Notes under the pieces: model-generated
What the model was told of the DNA's origin: nothing
Database searches by the model: none
What the model saw: only the letters and a program-made list of their open reading frames with translations
Assembly (NCBI GenBank): GCA_027692465.1
Contig: JAQEYU010000003.1
Span: 248,001-312,000 of the forward strand
Reading direction: 5' to 3'
Origin: Enterococcaceae bacterium OF42-14pH9A
GTDB lineage: Bacteria; Bacillota; Bacilli; Lactobacillales; Enterococcaceae
DNA length: 64,000 nt
Position numbers and translations under genes: made by a program
Shown: positions 28,096 to 36,002 of the stretch, piece after piece
Numbering within the stretch: the stretch's first letter is position 1
How the letters are laid out: each line of letters begins with the position of its first letter

Positions 28096-28644
28096 ATGCG
28101 CGCATGTATCGTCTATTTTTCACGAGCGGGGGAAAACTATCTTGATGGCGAAGTGAAATCGTTGGAAAGCGGCAATACAAAAGTTCTGGCAGAAATGATT
28201 CGAAAATTCAGCGGATTGCCGACTTTTGAATTGGAACCGCTGGAAAGCTATCCTGTCGACTACGAAGAAGCGACCCAAAAAGCGCAGAGAGAAAGGATGA
28301 GAGACCAAAGTGTTCCTTATAAAAAAACAGCAATCTGTCTGCGGGATTTTGAGGGGATTATTTTAGGTTATCCCAACTGGTGGGGAAGTTTTCCTCAAAT
28401 CATCAAGACTTTTTTGTTGGAAGCTGATATGGCAGGAAAATGGATCTATCCTTTTTGTACCCATGAAGGCAGTGGCTTCGGTAGTAGTCTGTCAGAATTG
28501 CAGCAGCTGTGTCCGACCGCGACAATCAAGGATGGATTCACGGTTCGCGGTTTCCGTGTTTGCAAGGCGGAGCCGGCTGTCAAAAATTGGCTGACGGCAA
28601 TCGAACAATGGGAGGATCTGTCTGAGAACACCAGCAACAGATAG
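28096..28644 (+). CDS. Flavodoxin-like NAD(P)H-dependent oxidoreductase
   Basis: The 182-residue protein has a flavodoxin fold: an N-terminal strand CIVYFSRAGEN with the FMN phosphate-loop position, and the long-chain flavodoxin/quinone-reductase motif GYPNWWGSFPQIIKTFL. Related proteins reduce quinones or act as flavin reductases. AGGAGGGTG before ATG 28096 sets the start. It follows the LysR gene, a common pairing, and precedes cupin and CMD genes; together they suggest an aromatic- or electrophile-stress module. That functional reading is inference. Confidence 0.85.
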   Translation: MRACIVYFSRAGENYLDGEVKSLESGNTKVLAEMIRKFSGLPTFELEPLESYPVDYEEATQKAQRERMRDQSVPYKKTAICLRDFEGIILGYPNWWGSFPQIIKTFLLEADMAGKWIYPFCTHEGSGFGSSLSELQQLCPTATIKDGFTVRGFRVCKAEPAVKNWLTAIEQWEDLSENTSNR

Positions 28645-28801
28645 TGTAGCTCTTTCATAGGAAGCTGCATTAAATCTATCCGCTTATGTGGTTTTGAAGA
28701 GCTGTCGCATAAGTCAGGGATTGCCTTAAAATAGGCTGAAATACCCGCTATCGAAGCTCAGATACGGTTTAAACTCAAAAAAAACGAAAGAAGGCGTGGA
28801 A

Positions 28802-29227
28802 ATGGCTGGATTTGAAGAAGTTAAAACAGGTGTTATCTTCCCAATTGGAGAGAAAAACGCAGCTTACGCCCAGTATTTCAGCGGGCAGAGTTATTTGAAA
28901 ACACTGATAGCCGATCCCGAGATCAATGTGGGAGTGGCAAATGTCACCTTTGAACCCGGATGCCGCAACAATTGGCACATCCATCATGACGGCTTCCAAC
29001 TGCTGCTGGTGACAGGGGGCGAGGGCTGGTATCAAGAAGCAGGACAACTGCCCCGTACGCTGAAGGCAGGAGATGTTGTGGTCACTCGGGGTGGTGTGAA
29101 GCACTGGCATGGTGCCGCTCGTAACGCTTGGTTTGAGCATATTGCCATCACTGCCGGACAGGCGGAGTGGTTGGAACCAGTGTCGGATGAGGCGTATTTT
29201 GCTTTGGATAATCAGGAGGAGAACTAA
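28802..29227 (+). CDS. Cupin-domain protein
   Basis: The 141-residue single-domain cupin shows the two conserved motifs. The first is around CRNNWHIHHDGFQLLLVTGGEGWYQ (metal-binding His residues); the second is GDVVVTRGGVKHWHGA. It matches the AraC-like or quercetinase-type small cupins often encoded next to carboxymuconolactone decarboxylase genes. AAGG eight bases upstream favours ATG 28802 over GTG 28796. The CMD gene begins directly after the stop. Confidence 0.88.
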   Translation: MAGFEEVKTGVIFPIGEKNAAYAQYFSGQSYLKTLIADPEINVGVANVTFEPGCRNNWHIHHDGFQLLLVTGGEGWYQEAGQLPRTLKAGDVVVTRGGVKHWHGAARNAWFEHIAITAGQAEWLEPVSDEAYFALDNQEEN

Positions 29228-29545
29228 ATGAAAAAACAGACGGCCGGCAGAGACCAATTAGGTGATTTTGCAACAAAATTTGCTGAACTGAATGACGTCG
29301 TGCTTTTTGGGGAAGTCTGGGCAAGGGAAAAGGAAATGTCAGCACATGATCGGTCTTTGATCACCTGCTCAGCCCTTTTAGCGCTGGGGGCACCCCAATT
29401 GGAAAGTCATTTACAGATTGCCAAGGAAAACGGTGTGACTAAAGGTGAAATCGTTGAGCTGATCACGCATTTGGCTTTTTATGCCGGATGGCCCAAAGCT
29501 TGGAGCGCTTTTACCATGGCAAAAGAAATCTTCGAGGACCAATGA
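29228..29545 (+). CDS. Carboxymuconolactone decarboxylase (CMD) family protein
   Basis: The 105-residue helical protein has the CMD core: LSxxDRSLIT-like helix (AHDRSLITCSALLALG), LESHLQIAKENGVTKGEIVELI and THLAFYAGWPKAWSA. Only one Cys (in LITCS) is present, so it lacks the CxxC of AhpD peroxidases and resembles gamma-carboxymuconolactone decarboxylase-like proteins of unknown substrate. It is tightly linked to the cupin gene (no gap) and overlaps the MFS gene by 4 bp. Confidence 0.9.
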   Translation: MKKQTAGRDQLGDFATKFAELNDVVLFGEVWAREKEMSAHDRSLITCSALLALGAPQLESHLQIAKENGVTKGEIVELITHLAFYAGWPKAWSAFTMAKEIFEDQ

Positions 29546-30744
29546 CAATCAGAGAGAAAAAAATAAGTCAAAAAATTGCGCTATTAAGTGTTTCGCTACC
29601 GATCGTCTCCAGCGGGGCGATTGCCGGCAATATTCCTGCGATCAGTCTGGCGAATCCGACAGTGAACAATATCCTGATTGAAACAGTTGTGACGCTCCCT
29701 TCGTTTTTTGTTATCCTGACCGTCTTGTTAAGCCCCGGACTGGCGAAGCGGTTTGGTTATAAGGCAACTGTGATGATGGGGATTGCACTTGTCTTTCTGA
29801 CAGGAATCATCCCGGTATTTTTTTCGTCCTTTTGGATTCTTTTTGCGACCAGGATCTTTTTTGGTATCGGTATCGGCGTGGTTAACCCGCTTTTGTACAG
29901 CTTTGCCGGGGGCATGTTTCAGGGTCGCGAGCTGGCTGCAGTGATTGGTTTTCAGAGTGCTTTTGAGGGAGTCGGAGGGATGTTGACGACTTTTCTGGTG
30001 GGACAATTGATGGTCTTCGGGTGGCAGAAATCTTTTATGGTCTATGGGATTGCTTTGCCGATTCTACTCCTGTTTTGGTTTTATGTCCCGGATATTACTG
30101 TCGAGCAGTCAACAAAATCCCCGCAAAAGAGCGTTAGATCCGAGAAACAGGGGGATTCATTTGCAATGTTGGTTGTTTTACTTTTGGTCTCCGTGATTAT
30201 ATATATGTCTCTGAGTGTTAAAATCAGCGGTTATCTGCAGTATCGCGGCTTGGGAGACGGCACTGATGCCAGCAATTTTCTGGCGCTGGTGGGGGCGGGC
30301 GCCATGACAGCAGGCTTCACTTTCGGAAGGCTATTTGCTGTACTCCGCAAGCAAATAGTCGTCGTTGCTTTTTCAGGAATGGCCATGAGTCTGCTTCTTT
30401 TAGCTTACGGCAACCATCTCTGGCAAATGATGCTGGCGGGAGCTGCAGCAGGCTTTTCCTTCAGACTTTTTGTCCCTTATGCATTGAACCAAGTCAATCA
30501 AGAAATGAAAAACAAAGAGGGAAAAACTGCGCTGCTCTTGGTGACTTTCAATCTGGGGGCAGCGTTGACTCCATTAGTTATCGGTACGCTCCAACGATTG
30601 TTTCCAAGTCTGATCCAAGCCGATCTGTTTGTGAAAGAGGCGCTGGTTATGATCGGGCTAGCAGTCCTTTTGAGTTTGAAGAGGTTGTCCCTGTTTCAAA
30701 GAAAGGATCAAGAAGAGATGAAAGAAGAAATCGAAGAAACCTGA
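29542..30744 (+). CDS. MFS transporter (CynX/NimT-like or drug efflux type)
   Basis: The 400-residue polytopic protein has about twelve hydrophobic segments in two halves separated by a charged loop (residues about 188-205). The first-half motif reads LAKRFGYKATVMMGI, close to the MFS loop 2-3 signature. Start ATG 29542 overlaps the CMD stop (ATGA), so the coupling is clear. The substrate may be the compound handled by the flavodoxin/cupin/CMD proteins; efflux and uptake cannot be separated from sequence. Confidence 0.88.
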   Translation: MTIREKKISQKIALLSVSLPIVSSGAIAGNIPAISLANPTVNNILIETVVTLPSFFVILTVLLSPGLAKRFGYKATVMMGIALVFLTGIIPVFFSSFWILFATRIFFGIGIGVVNPLLYSFAGGMFQGRELAAVIGFQSAFEGVGGMLTTFLVGQLMVFGWQKSFMVYGIALPILLLFWFYVPDITVEQSTKSPQKSVRSEKQGDSFAMLVVLLLVSVIIYMSLSVKISGYLQYRGLGDGTDASNFLALVGAGAMTAGFTFGRLFAVLRKQIVVVAFSGMAMSLLLLAYGNHLWQMMLAGAAAGFSFRLFVPYALNQVNQEMKNKEGKTALLLVTFNLGAALTPLVIGTLQRLFPSLIQADLFVKEALVMIGLAVLLSLKRLSLFQRKDQEEMKEEIEET

Positions 30745-30790
30745 GTTCTTTGAAAGAGGTTCTGTCGGGATGGGCGGCGAAAAAATTGTC

Positions 30791-30822
30791 AAAAAAACGC
30801 AGTGACCGAATCGTCACTGCGC
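30791..30822 (-). terminator. Intrinsic terminator for minus-strand transcription
   Basis: Read on the minus strand, CGCAGTGAC pairs with GTCACTGCG around a 6-nt loop and is followed by seven T residues. No protein gene on the minus strand precedes it closely, but the tRNA-like sequence at 30876-30960 does. Confidence 0.75.
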
Positions 30823-30875
30823 CGCCAAACTATTCAGAGAAGTTTGTCATCACCGAAACGCTTCGGTGAAAACGT

Positions 30876-30960
30876 GGAAGGCCGGAATCGAACCGGCACC
30901 TCTTTTGTTCGAAAGCTGCCAGTGCACCTTCGTGAGTGAAACGCCAAGTACATCCACAAC
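30876..30960 (-). ncRNA. tRNA-like RNA gene or tRNA remnant
   Basis: On the minus strand the 3' part contains a perfect T-arm (GCCGG-TTCGATT-CCGGC) followed by CTTCCAC. This pairs with GTGGATG about 77 nt upstream at 6 of 7 positions, like an acceptor stem, giving about 84 nt in all. The D-arm and anticodon arm are irregular (CTTT/AAAG around CGAACA) and no CCA is encoded, so an ordinary tRNA is unlikely. A hairpin (30851-30868) and a strong minus-strand terminator follow, which supports a real RNA transcript. It could be an unusual tRNA, a degenerate tRNA or a tRNA-like regulatory RNA. Confidence 0.35.
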
Positions 30961-31040
30961 TAAATAATAGAAGGAAACTGTTAGAACTTTGGTAATAAAA
31001 GACGAAAAATCATTGAAGAATTGTGAAGATATTTTATAGG

Positions 31041-31195
31041 AAAGCGCGAAATTTCAGTGGCAGTATTTTTGATCCTTTCTGCTGTCAGCTGCGCCATCAA
31101 TACCTGCTTATGCACCACATATTCTGAATTTTGCTTGTTGTGTCAGGCAAGTCTGCAAAAGATTCGAGGGCTATCGGAGTTTCCTGACGCTTCAC
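31041..31195 (+). repeat. Degenerate copy of the dispersed intergenic element
   Basis: The segment keeps the order TTTCAGTGGCAGTATTTTTG, then CTTATGCACCACAT, then GTCTGCAAAAGATT found in copies A and B, but its termini and many internal positions differ. It is an old or independently diverged copy. Confidence 0.5.
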
Positions 31196-31218
31196 AGAAA
31201 TTGAAGTTTTCCAACAAC

Positions 31219-31278
31219 AATCCCAAATAAAAATGATCCTGTCACTGGCGGATCATCTTTATTTGGGATTTTGTTTTT
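31219..31278 (+). terminator. Long terminator-like hairpin, no obvious upstream gene
   Basis: AATCCCAAATAAA...GATCC pairs with GGATC...TTTATTTGGGATT, giving more than 17 bp with one bulge, then a T-rich tail. It lies in the 30745-31441 gene-free interval and could end read-through from the MFS operon. Confidence 0.65.
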
Positions 31279-31356
31279 GGTTGTCGCAATTCATAAGAGT
31301 AAATGAGTATCCTTTTGAAGAGGTATATGAAAAAGTATTGTGTACTTCGCAATTAA

Positions 31357-31392
31357 AATAGAACTCTCAAACAGGCATCCGAGAGTTCTATA
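31357..31392 (-). terminator. Terminator of the aldehyde dehydrogenase gene
   Basis: TAGAACTCTC (31359-31368) and GAGAGTTCTA (31381-31390) form a perfect 10-bp stem. On the minus strand it is followed by TTTTAATT, 50 bp after the ALDH stop. Confidence 0.75.
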
Positions 31393-31441
31393 AAAACAGT
31401 CCCTTAAAAATATGAGCGATACAATCAGATCAAAAGCAGAC

Positions 31442-32929
31442 TCAGCCCTGTGTAAAGAAGCCGCTTGGTGCGGTGGCGGTGTCGATCATGATGTTTTTAG
31501 TCTGCGAATAAGCCTGTAGAATCGACTTATAGGTTTCCCGACCGATCCCCGATTTCTTGTAGCCGCCAAACGGTGCACCGGCAGGAATTTGATTGTAAGT
31601 ATTGACCCAGACACGTCCGGTTTCCAAGGCCCGACTGACTTTCAAGGCAGTATTTAAGTCTGAAGTCCAGACGCCGCCACCTAAACCATACTCGGAATCA
31701 TTCGCCATTGCGATAACTTCTTCAAGGGTATCAAATTTAATTACGACTGCTACCGGTCCAAAGATTTCTTCCTGTGCTACCCGCATATCATTGGTAACAT
31801 TCGTAAGCAGTGTTGGTTCCACAAAGCAGCCTTTGTCCAAACCGTCTTTTATAATTCGATTGCCGCCAACTTTGACTTCTGCACCTTCCTGTTTTCCGAT
31901 TTCGATATAGTTAAGGATTGTTTCAACTTGTCGTTCGTTGATTTGTGCTCCCATTTGCACCCCTTCCCAAGGGAGTCCGACTTTGACTTTTGCAAAAGCG
32001 GCAGCCAGACGTTCTACAAAGCGATCATAGATACCGGATTGAACGAAGATTCTTGATCCGGCACAGCAGACTTGGCCTTGATTGAATAAGATACCCAACT
32101 GGGCACCGTCTACCGCTTTTTCAAAAGGCATATCATCAAAGAAGATATTAGCAGATTTGCCACCCAACTCCAATGTCGAAGGGATCAGTCGTTTTGCTGC
32201 TGCTTCGGCCACATTGTAACCAATCTCAGTGGAACCGGTAAAGGCCAATTTATCAAAACCTTCATGATGCAGCATGTATTCTCCAGATTTTGATCCTCGA
32301 CCGGTAATCAGATTTAAGACTCCTTTTGGCAGTACATCTTGAATAAGACGGACAAATTCCAACATACTTAATGAGGTTGAAGAGGAAGGATGGATGACGA
32401 TGGTATTGCCGGCTGCTAAAGCTGGGGCAATCTTCCAAGCGGCCATCAGGAAAGGAAAGTTCCACGGGATAATCTGACCGACTACACCGATAGGTTCTCT
32501 GAGATTGATACTGAGCATATTGTCAGTGATTTGCTGAGCAGTTCCTTCCTCAGAGCGGATCACGCCGGCAAAGTAGCGGAAATGATCAGCGGAGTAGGGA
32601 ATATCGATGGCCTTGGTCTCCCGCAACGGTTTTCCGTTATCCAACGTTTCTACCATTGCCAAGTGATCCGCATGTTGTTCAATGATGTCTGCAATGGCAA
32701 GCAATAGTCGGCTGCGATCCTCAAGTCCGATCCTGCGCCAAGACGGCAATGCTTCACGTGCTGCTTGTACTGCCGCATCAACATCGGCGTCGGAGGCATC
32801 AATAAAGCTGGCCAAGACTTCGCCGTTCGCCGGACTGATTGCTTCTAAAAACTGTCTTTGTGTTCCGTCTGTCCACTCCCCATTAATAAACAAACCATAT
32901 TGTTTTTGCAATTCTATTCTGTTATCCAT
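31442..32929 (-). CDS. NAD(P)-dependent aldehyde dehydrogenase
   Basis: The 495-residue cytosolic enzyme oxidises aldehydes to acids. It carries VGQIIPWNFPFLMAAWKIAP, the cofactor loop FTGSTEIGYNV, the general base in LELGGKSANI, and the catalytic cysteine in NQGQVCCAGSRIF. The closest type is the AldA/AldB/acetaldehyde dehydrogenase group with a C-terminal PFGGYKKSGIGRE segment. ATG 32929 is preferred; the upstream TTG and GTG codons overlap the only RBS-like AAAGG, so the start is uncertain by a few codons. Monocistronic on the minus strand, next to the YheO-like regulator gene with a terminator between them. Confidence 0.93.
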   Translation of the reverse strand: MDNRIELQKQYGLFINGEWTDGTQRQFLEAISPANGEVLASFIDASDADVDAAVQAAREALPSWRRIGLEDRSRLLLAIADIIEQHADHLAMVETLDNGKPLRETKAIDIPYSADHFRYFAGVIRSEEGTAQQITDNMLSINLREPIGVVGQIIPWNFPFLMAAWKIAPALAAGNTIVIHPSSSTSLSMLEFVRLIQDVLPKGVLNLITGRGSKSGEYMLHHEGFDKLAFTGSTEIGYNVAEAAAKRLIPSTLELGGKSANIFFDDMPFEKAVDGAQLGILFNQGQVCCAGSRIFVQSGIYDRFVERLAAAFAKVKVGLPWEGVQMGAQINERQVETILNYIEIGKQEGAEVKVGGNRIIKDGLDKGCFVEPTLLTNVTNDMRVAQEEIFGPVAVVIKFDTLEEVIAMANDSEYGLGGGVWTSDLNTALKVSRALETGRVWVNTYNQIPAGAPFGGYKKSGIGRETYKSILQAYSQTKNIMIDTATAPSGFFTQG

Positions 32930-33375
32930 CTGTAACACCAACCTTTTTATCTGTTATGGTACAGATAAAGTATAACGCTTTCTTTTTCGGTTGCAACAGT
33001 TAGACAGATTAAAAAACGCTGACAAATCATTTGAAAACAAATATTGAACAGAAAACTATGCAAGGAAAAGGTAATGGTTTGCTAATTTTCATTAGTCCTT
33101 TTTTTGGCTAGAAAATAACTGATAAAATTCTAAAAATAATTTATTTGTTCTGAATTATTTTTAGTCAAAATCCACTGGATGGTGTGCTAATTTCTGAAAT
33201 ATCGAGAGCTTCGCAGGGTTTGGAGGTTTTTAGAAATCAACGGGTAACATTCGGGTATAGGTGATGCTTACTTGAAGCGTCACAAAAGAAACAGTCGGCG
33301 TGTAAAGATAGCTTTATCAGGTGTCGGAAGGAGAGAAGTGGCTGAGTTTGCAGAGGGTGATTTTGAATTAACAAG

Positions 33376-33409
33376 AAAAGATCTCCGAATTTTTTCGGAG
33401 ACCTTTTTT
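33376..33409. terminator. Terminator downstream of the YheO-like gene
   Basis: AAAAGATCTCCGAA and TTCGGAGACCTTTT form a 13-bp stem with one mismatch, with A and T tracts on either side, so it can work in both directions. The rest of 32930-33603 shows no gene. Confidence 0.8.
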
Positions 33410-33603
33410 AATAGACGGAGTTTTCATCCTTTATGAGCTGCTGCAGATTGTGAAGCAGCGATTTTTCTTCGGTCTGTCACATAATGGCTGCTATTTGATA
33501 GCTGTTATTGGTAAGACCATCAAGCATTTGTGGATCTGCAGAAATAGCAGATTCGAACAACAACTTTAAAAGTGTGGAGTCTATTGAAGCAGCCAGGCAA
33601 ATA

Positions 33604-34239
33604 TTAGTCGGCAATGTAGTTGTACAGGGTGTACTTGGAAATGTTGAAAAATTTGGAGATCTTATCGCCGCTCTTGGTAATCAGAAACGCGCCTTTTTTA
33701 TTAAGAAATTGGATGGCCTTGATCTTATCATCTTTGGTCATCATTGCGACCGGCTTGCCGACGATCTTGACTGATTCCATAATCAGTTCATCCAACAGTT
33801 CATTGACATCTTTTGGAATGAAATCTGGATCGGCGGTTTTTTCATCTTCTGCGGTGGCAGTCAGTTTTTTGATAGCGTTCTCGGCAGCGTAAAGAGAAGA
33901 TGTATCAAAATTGATGGAAAAAATACACTCCAACTGTCCTTCACCATTTTTAAAATAGACGGTGGATGATTTCAAAACCCGGCCGTCGTGGGTCCTTGTC
34001 AAGTAATTGAAGCGATCCTGCAGTTCGGCAGGGTCTTTTTTCATAGTATCCAATACGACTTGAGACGGACCGTCACCGATATGGCGAGCAGTAACATGGC
34101 CGTTTTCAATGGAGATGATGGAGTGATCCATATCTTCCGGATCGATTTTATGGATAACCACTTCACAATCCTCACCGAATTGAGTGGCAATCGCTTTGCC
34201 TACTTGTTTTAAAAAATCCAAATTTTTGTCGGATAACAT
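33604..34239 (-). CDS. YheO-like PAS-domain transcriptional regulator
   Basis: The 211-residue protein has an N-terminal YheO-like PAS domain (about 5-120; FGEDCEVVIHKI, ENGHVTARHIGD, and a YFKNGEGQLECIFSINFD strand) and a C-terminal HTH_22-type domain (about 150-211; NKKGAFLITKSGDKISKFFNISKYTLYNYI). Family members such as DauR control amino-acid or small-molecule catabolism. It is divergent from ssnA with 355 bp between them, so it is the best candidate for the pathway-specific regulator of the purine cluster; the ligand may be a purine intermediate (inference). Its own terminator lies about 200 bp downstream. Confidence 0.88.
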   Translation of the reverse strand: MLSDKNLDFLKQVGKAIATQFGEDCEVVIHKIDPEDMDHSIISIENGHVTARHIGDGPSQVVLDTMKKDPAELQDRFNYLTRTHDGRVLKSSTVYFKNGEGQLECIFSINFDTSSLYAAENAIKKLTATAEDEKTADPDFIPKDVNELLDELIMESVKIVGKPVAMMTKDDKIKAIQFLNKKGAFLITKSGDKISKFFNISKYTLYNYIAD

Positions 34240-34305
34240 AACTTGACCTCCAATGGGTGTAAGTAGCGCTGTATCAGCGTTTCTTCCAATTTATCATAGC
34301 ATTTT

Positions 34306-34378
34306 TGAGAGCGTTTTACAAATTTAACAAAAATATTTTTTAGTACCCCTTTTTATTTTTTAGGTTCAGTGCTATACT
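34306..34378 (+). promoter_or_regulatory. Candidate ssnA promoter with cre-like site
   Basis: TATACT (34373-34378) is a good -10 but the -35 is poor, suggesting activator dependence. Upstream, TGAGAGCGTTTTAC (34306-34319) matches 11 of 14 cre positions. A leader of about 200 nt containing inverted CACCTCTTTGTTGT / ACAAACAGGTG arms (about 34459-34492) precedes the start codon. Confidence 0.45.
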
Positions 34379-34594
34379 AGGTTGTGAAAAGAGATACAGA
34401 ACATCAATAAAGCGGGAAAAGCTTGGTGGAATGCGCCTTGACCGAAAAAAGACCGACACCTCTTTGTTGTCTATTATAACAAACAGGTGTAAAAATAGGC
34501 AAAAGCTGAAAGCGGTTCCTTATGTAAAAAAGGCAAAAAAACTAAAAAATTTTTAGCTTTCTATCGGAAAGCATTTGAAATGGAGGAAACATAC

Positions 34595-35929
34595 ATGCTG
34601 TTGATTGGAAATGGGAACTTGATCACGCGACAAAAGGAAAAGGCTTTCATCAAAAACGGTGCCGTTGTTATTGACGGCAGCCAGATCAAAGAAGTCGGAA
34701 CCACCGAGGAGCTGAAGGGGAGATATCCTGATGCCGAGTTTATCGATGCCCAAGGCGGCGTGATCATGCCGGGCTTCATCAATATGCACAACCATATTTA
34801 CTCCAGCTTTGCCCGCGGACTGAGTATCAACGGCTACCATCCAAAAAACTTCATGGATATCTTGGCAGGCCAATGGTTTAAGTTGGACAGCAAGATGGAT
34901 AACGATACCACTTATCACAGTGGTCGGGTAGCTTATCTGGATAGTGTCAAAAACGGGGTAACCACCATGTTCGATCACCAGGCCAGCTATGGGGAAATCG
35001 ACGGCAGCCTGGACATGTTGTCAAAAGCCGCAGATGAATTCGGTGTACGGACATGCTTGTGTTATGAAGTCAGTGACCGCCATGGAGAAGAACAGGCGCA
35101 AAAAGCGATTGATGAAAATGTTCGCTTCATCAAAAAGGCTGCAGCACGAAATGATGATATGCAATATGCCATGATGGGGATGCACGCAGCGTTTACTTTG
35201 TCTGATGAAACTATCACTAATGCTCGTGAAGTGACACCGGACAATGTTGGCTTCCACATCCATGTGGCCGAAGATCTGGCCGATGTACAAGATTCTCTCC
35301 ACAAATACAATAAGCCAATCATCAATCGCCTGTTTGATTTGGGGATCATGGGTGAAAAATCAATGGTTGCCCATTGTATCTACATCAATCCTCATGAAAT
35401 GAAGCTGATCAAAGATACCGACACCATGGTAGTCACCAATCCGGAATCCAATATGGGTAATGCAGTCGGTTGTCCACCGGTATTGCGGATGTTTAATGAA
35501 TTCGAAATTTTATGCGGCTTGGGTACAGACGGCTACACCAATGATGTCACTGAATCTTATAAAGTCGGCAATATCATTCACAAACATCACTTGGCTGATC
35601 CAAATGCCGGTTGGAGCGAGATTCCGGCAATATTGTTTGACAATAATGCGCAAATGGCCAACCGCTATTTCAATACTAAGCTGGGTGTCCTTGAACCTGG
35701 TGCCGCAGCAGATGTGATTGTTTTGGATTACTACGCACCGACACCGATGACAGAAAATAACTTCAACAGTCACATTTTGTTCGGCATGAACGGTAAGGAT
35801 GTTCGAGACACCATTATCAACGGCCAAATCAAAATGCGTAATCGTGAAGTGTTGGGAGTGGACCAAGGGGAAGTCTACGCTCACGCCCGTGAAGAAGCAC
35901 AAAAACTCTGGAACCGTATTAACGCTTAA
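34595..35929 (+). CDS. ssnA: SsnA-type amidohydrolase
   Basis: The 444-residue metal-dependent amidohydrolase belongs to the chlorohydrolase/cytosine-deaminase superfamily. Metal ligands are visible in FINMHNHIYS (His65, His67), in the GFHIHVAED and MVAHCIYI strands, and Asp in GLGTDGYTND. SsnA proteins accompany selenium-dependent molybdenum hydroxylases and have been tied by bacterial genetics to anaerobic purine/urate use, where they probably act on a purine ring or ring-opened intermediate. ATG 34595 follows TGGAGGAA at correct spacing; the in-frame ATG at 34580 lies before that RBS. It leads the cluster, with ygfK 73 bp downstream. Confidence 0.93.
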   Translation: MLLIGNGNLITRQKEKAFIKNGAVVIDGSQIKEVGTTEELKGRYPDAEFIDAQGGVIMPGFINMHNHIYSSFARGLSINGYHPKNFMDILAGQWFKLDSKMDNDTTYHSGRVAYLDSVKNGVTTMFDHQASYGEIDGSLDMLSKAADEFGVRTCLCYEVSDRHGEEQAQKAIDENVRFIKKAAARNDDMQYAMMGMHAAFTLSDETITNAREVTPDNVGFHIHVAEDLADVQDSLHKYNKPIINRLFDLGIMGEKSMVAHCIYINPHEMKLIKDTDTMVVTNPESNMGNAVGCPPVLRMFNEFEILCGLGTDGYTNDVTESYKVGNIIHKHHLADPNAGWSEIPAILFDNNAQMANRYFNTKLGVLEPGAAADVIVLDYYAPTPMTENNFNSHILFGMNGKDVRDTIINGQIKMRNREVLGVDQGEVYAHAREEAQKLWNRINA

Positions 35930-36002
35930 TTAAGGAAAAAGAGACCGACAAGCCGGCAGGGGAATGCAAAAAAGCCGGTAAACATCTAACGAGGTGAAAC
36001 AA

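Noticed and set aside
30876..30960. Selenocysteine tRNA (selC) near a selenium-linked locus
   Set aside because: The element is about 84 nt, has no UCA anticodon in a suitable loop, no extended 8-bp acceptor stem and no long variable arm, so tRNA-Sec is not supported.
34379..34594. Purine, xanthine or Moco riboswitch upstream of ssnA
   Set aside because: I looked for conserved three-way-junction cores and for Moco-type conserved segments and found none; only a simple inverted repeat is present. An Infernal search would settle it.
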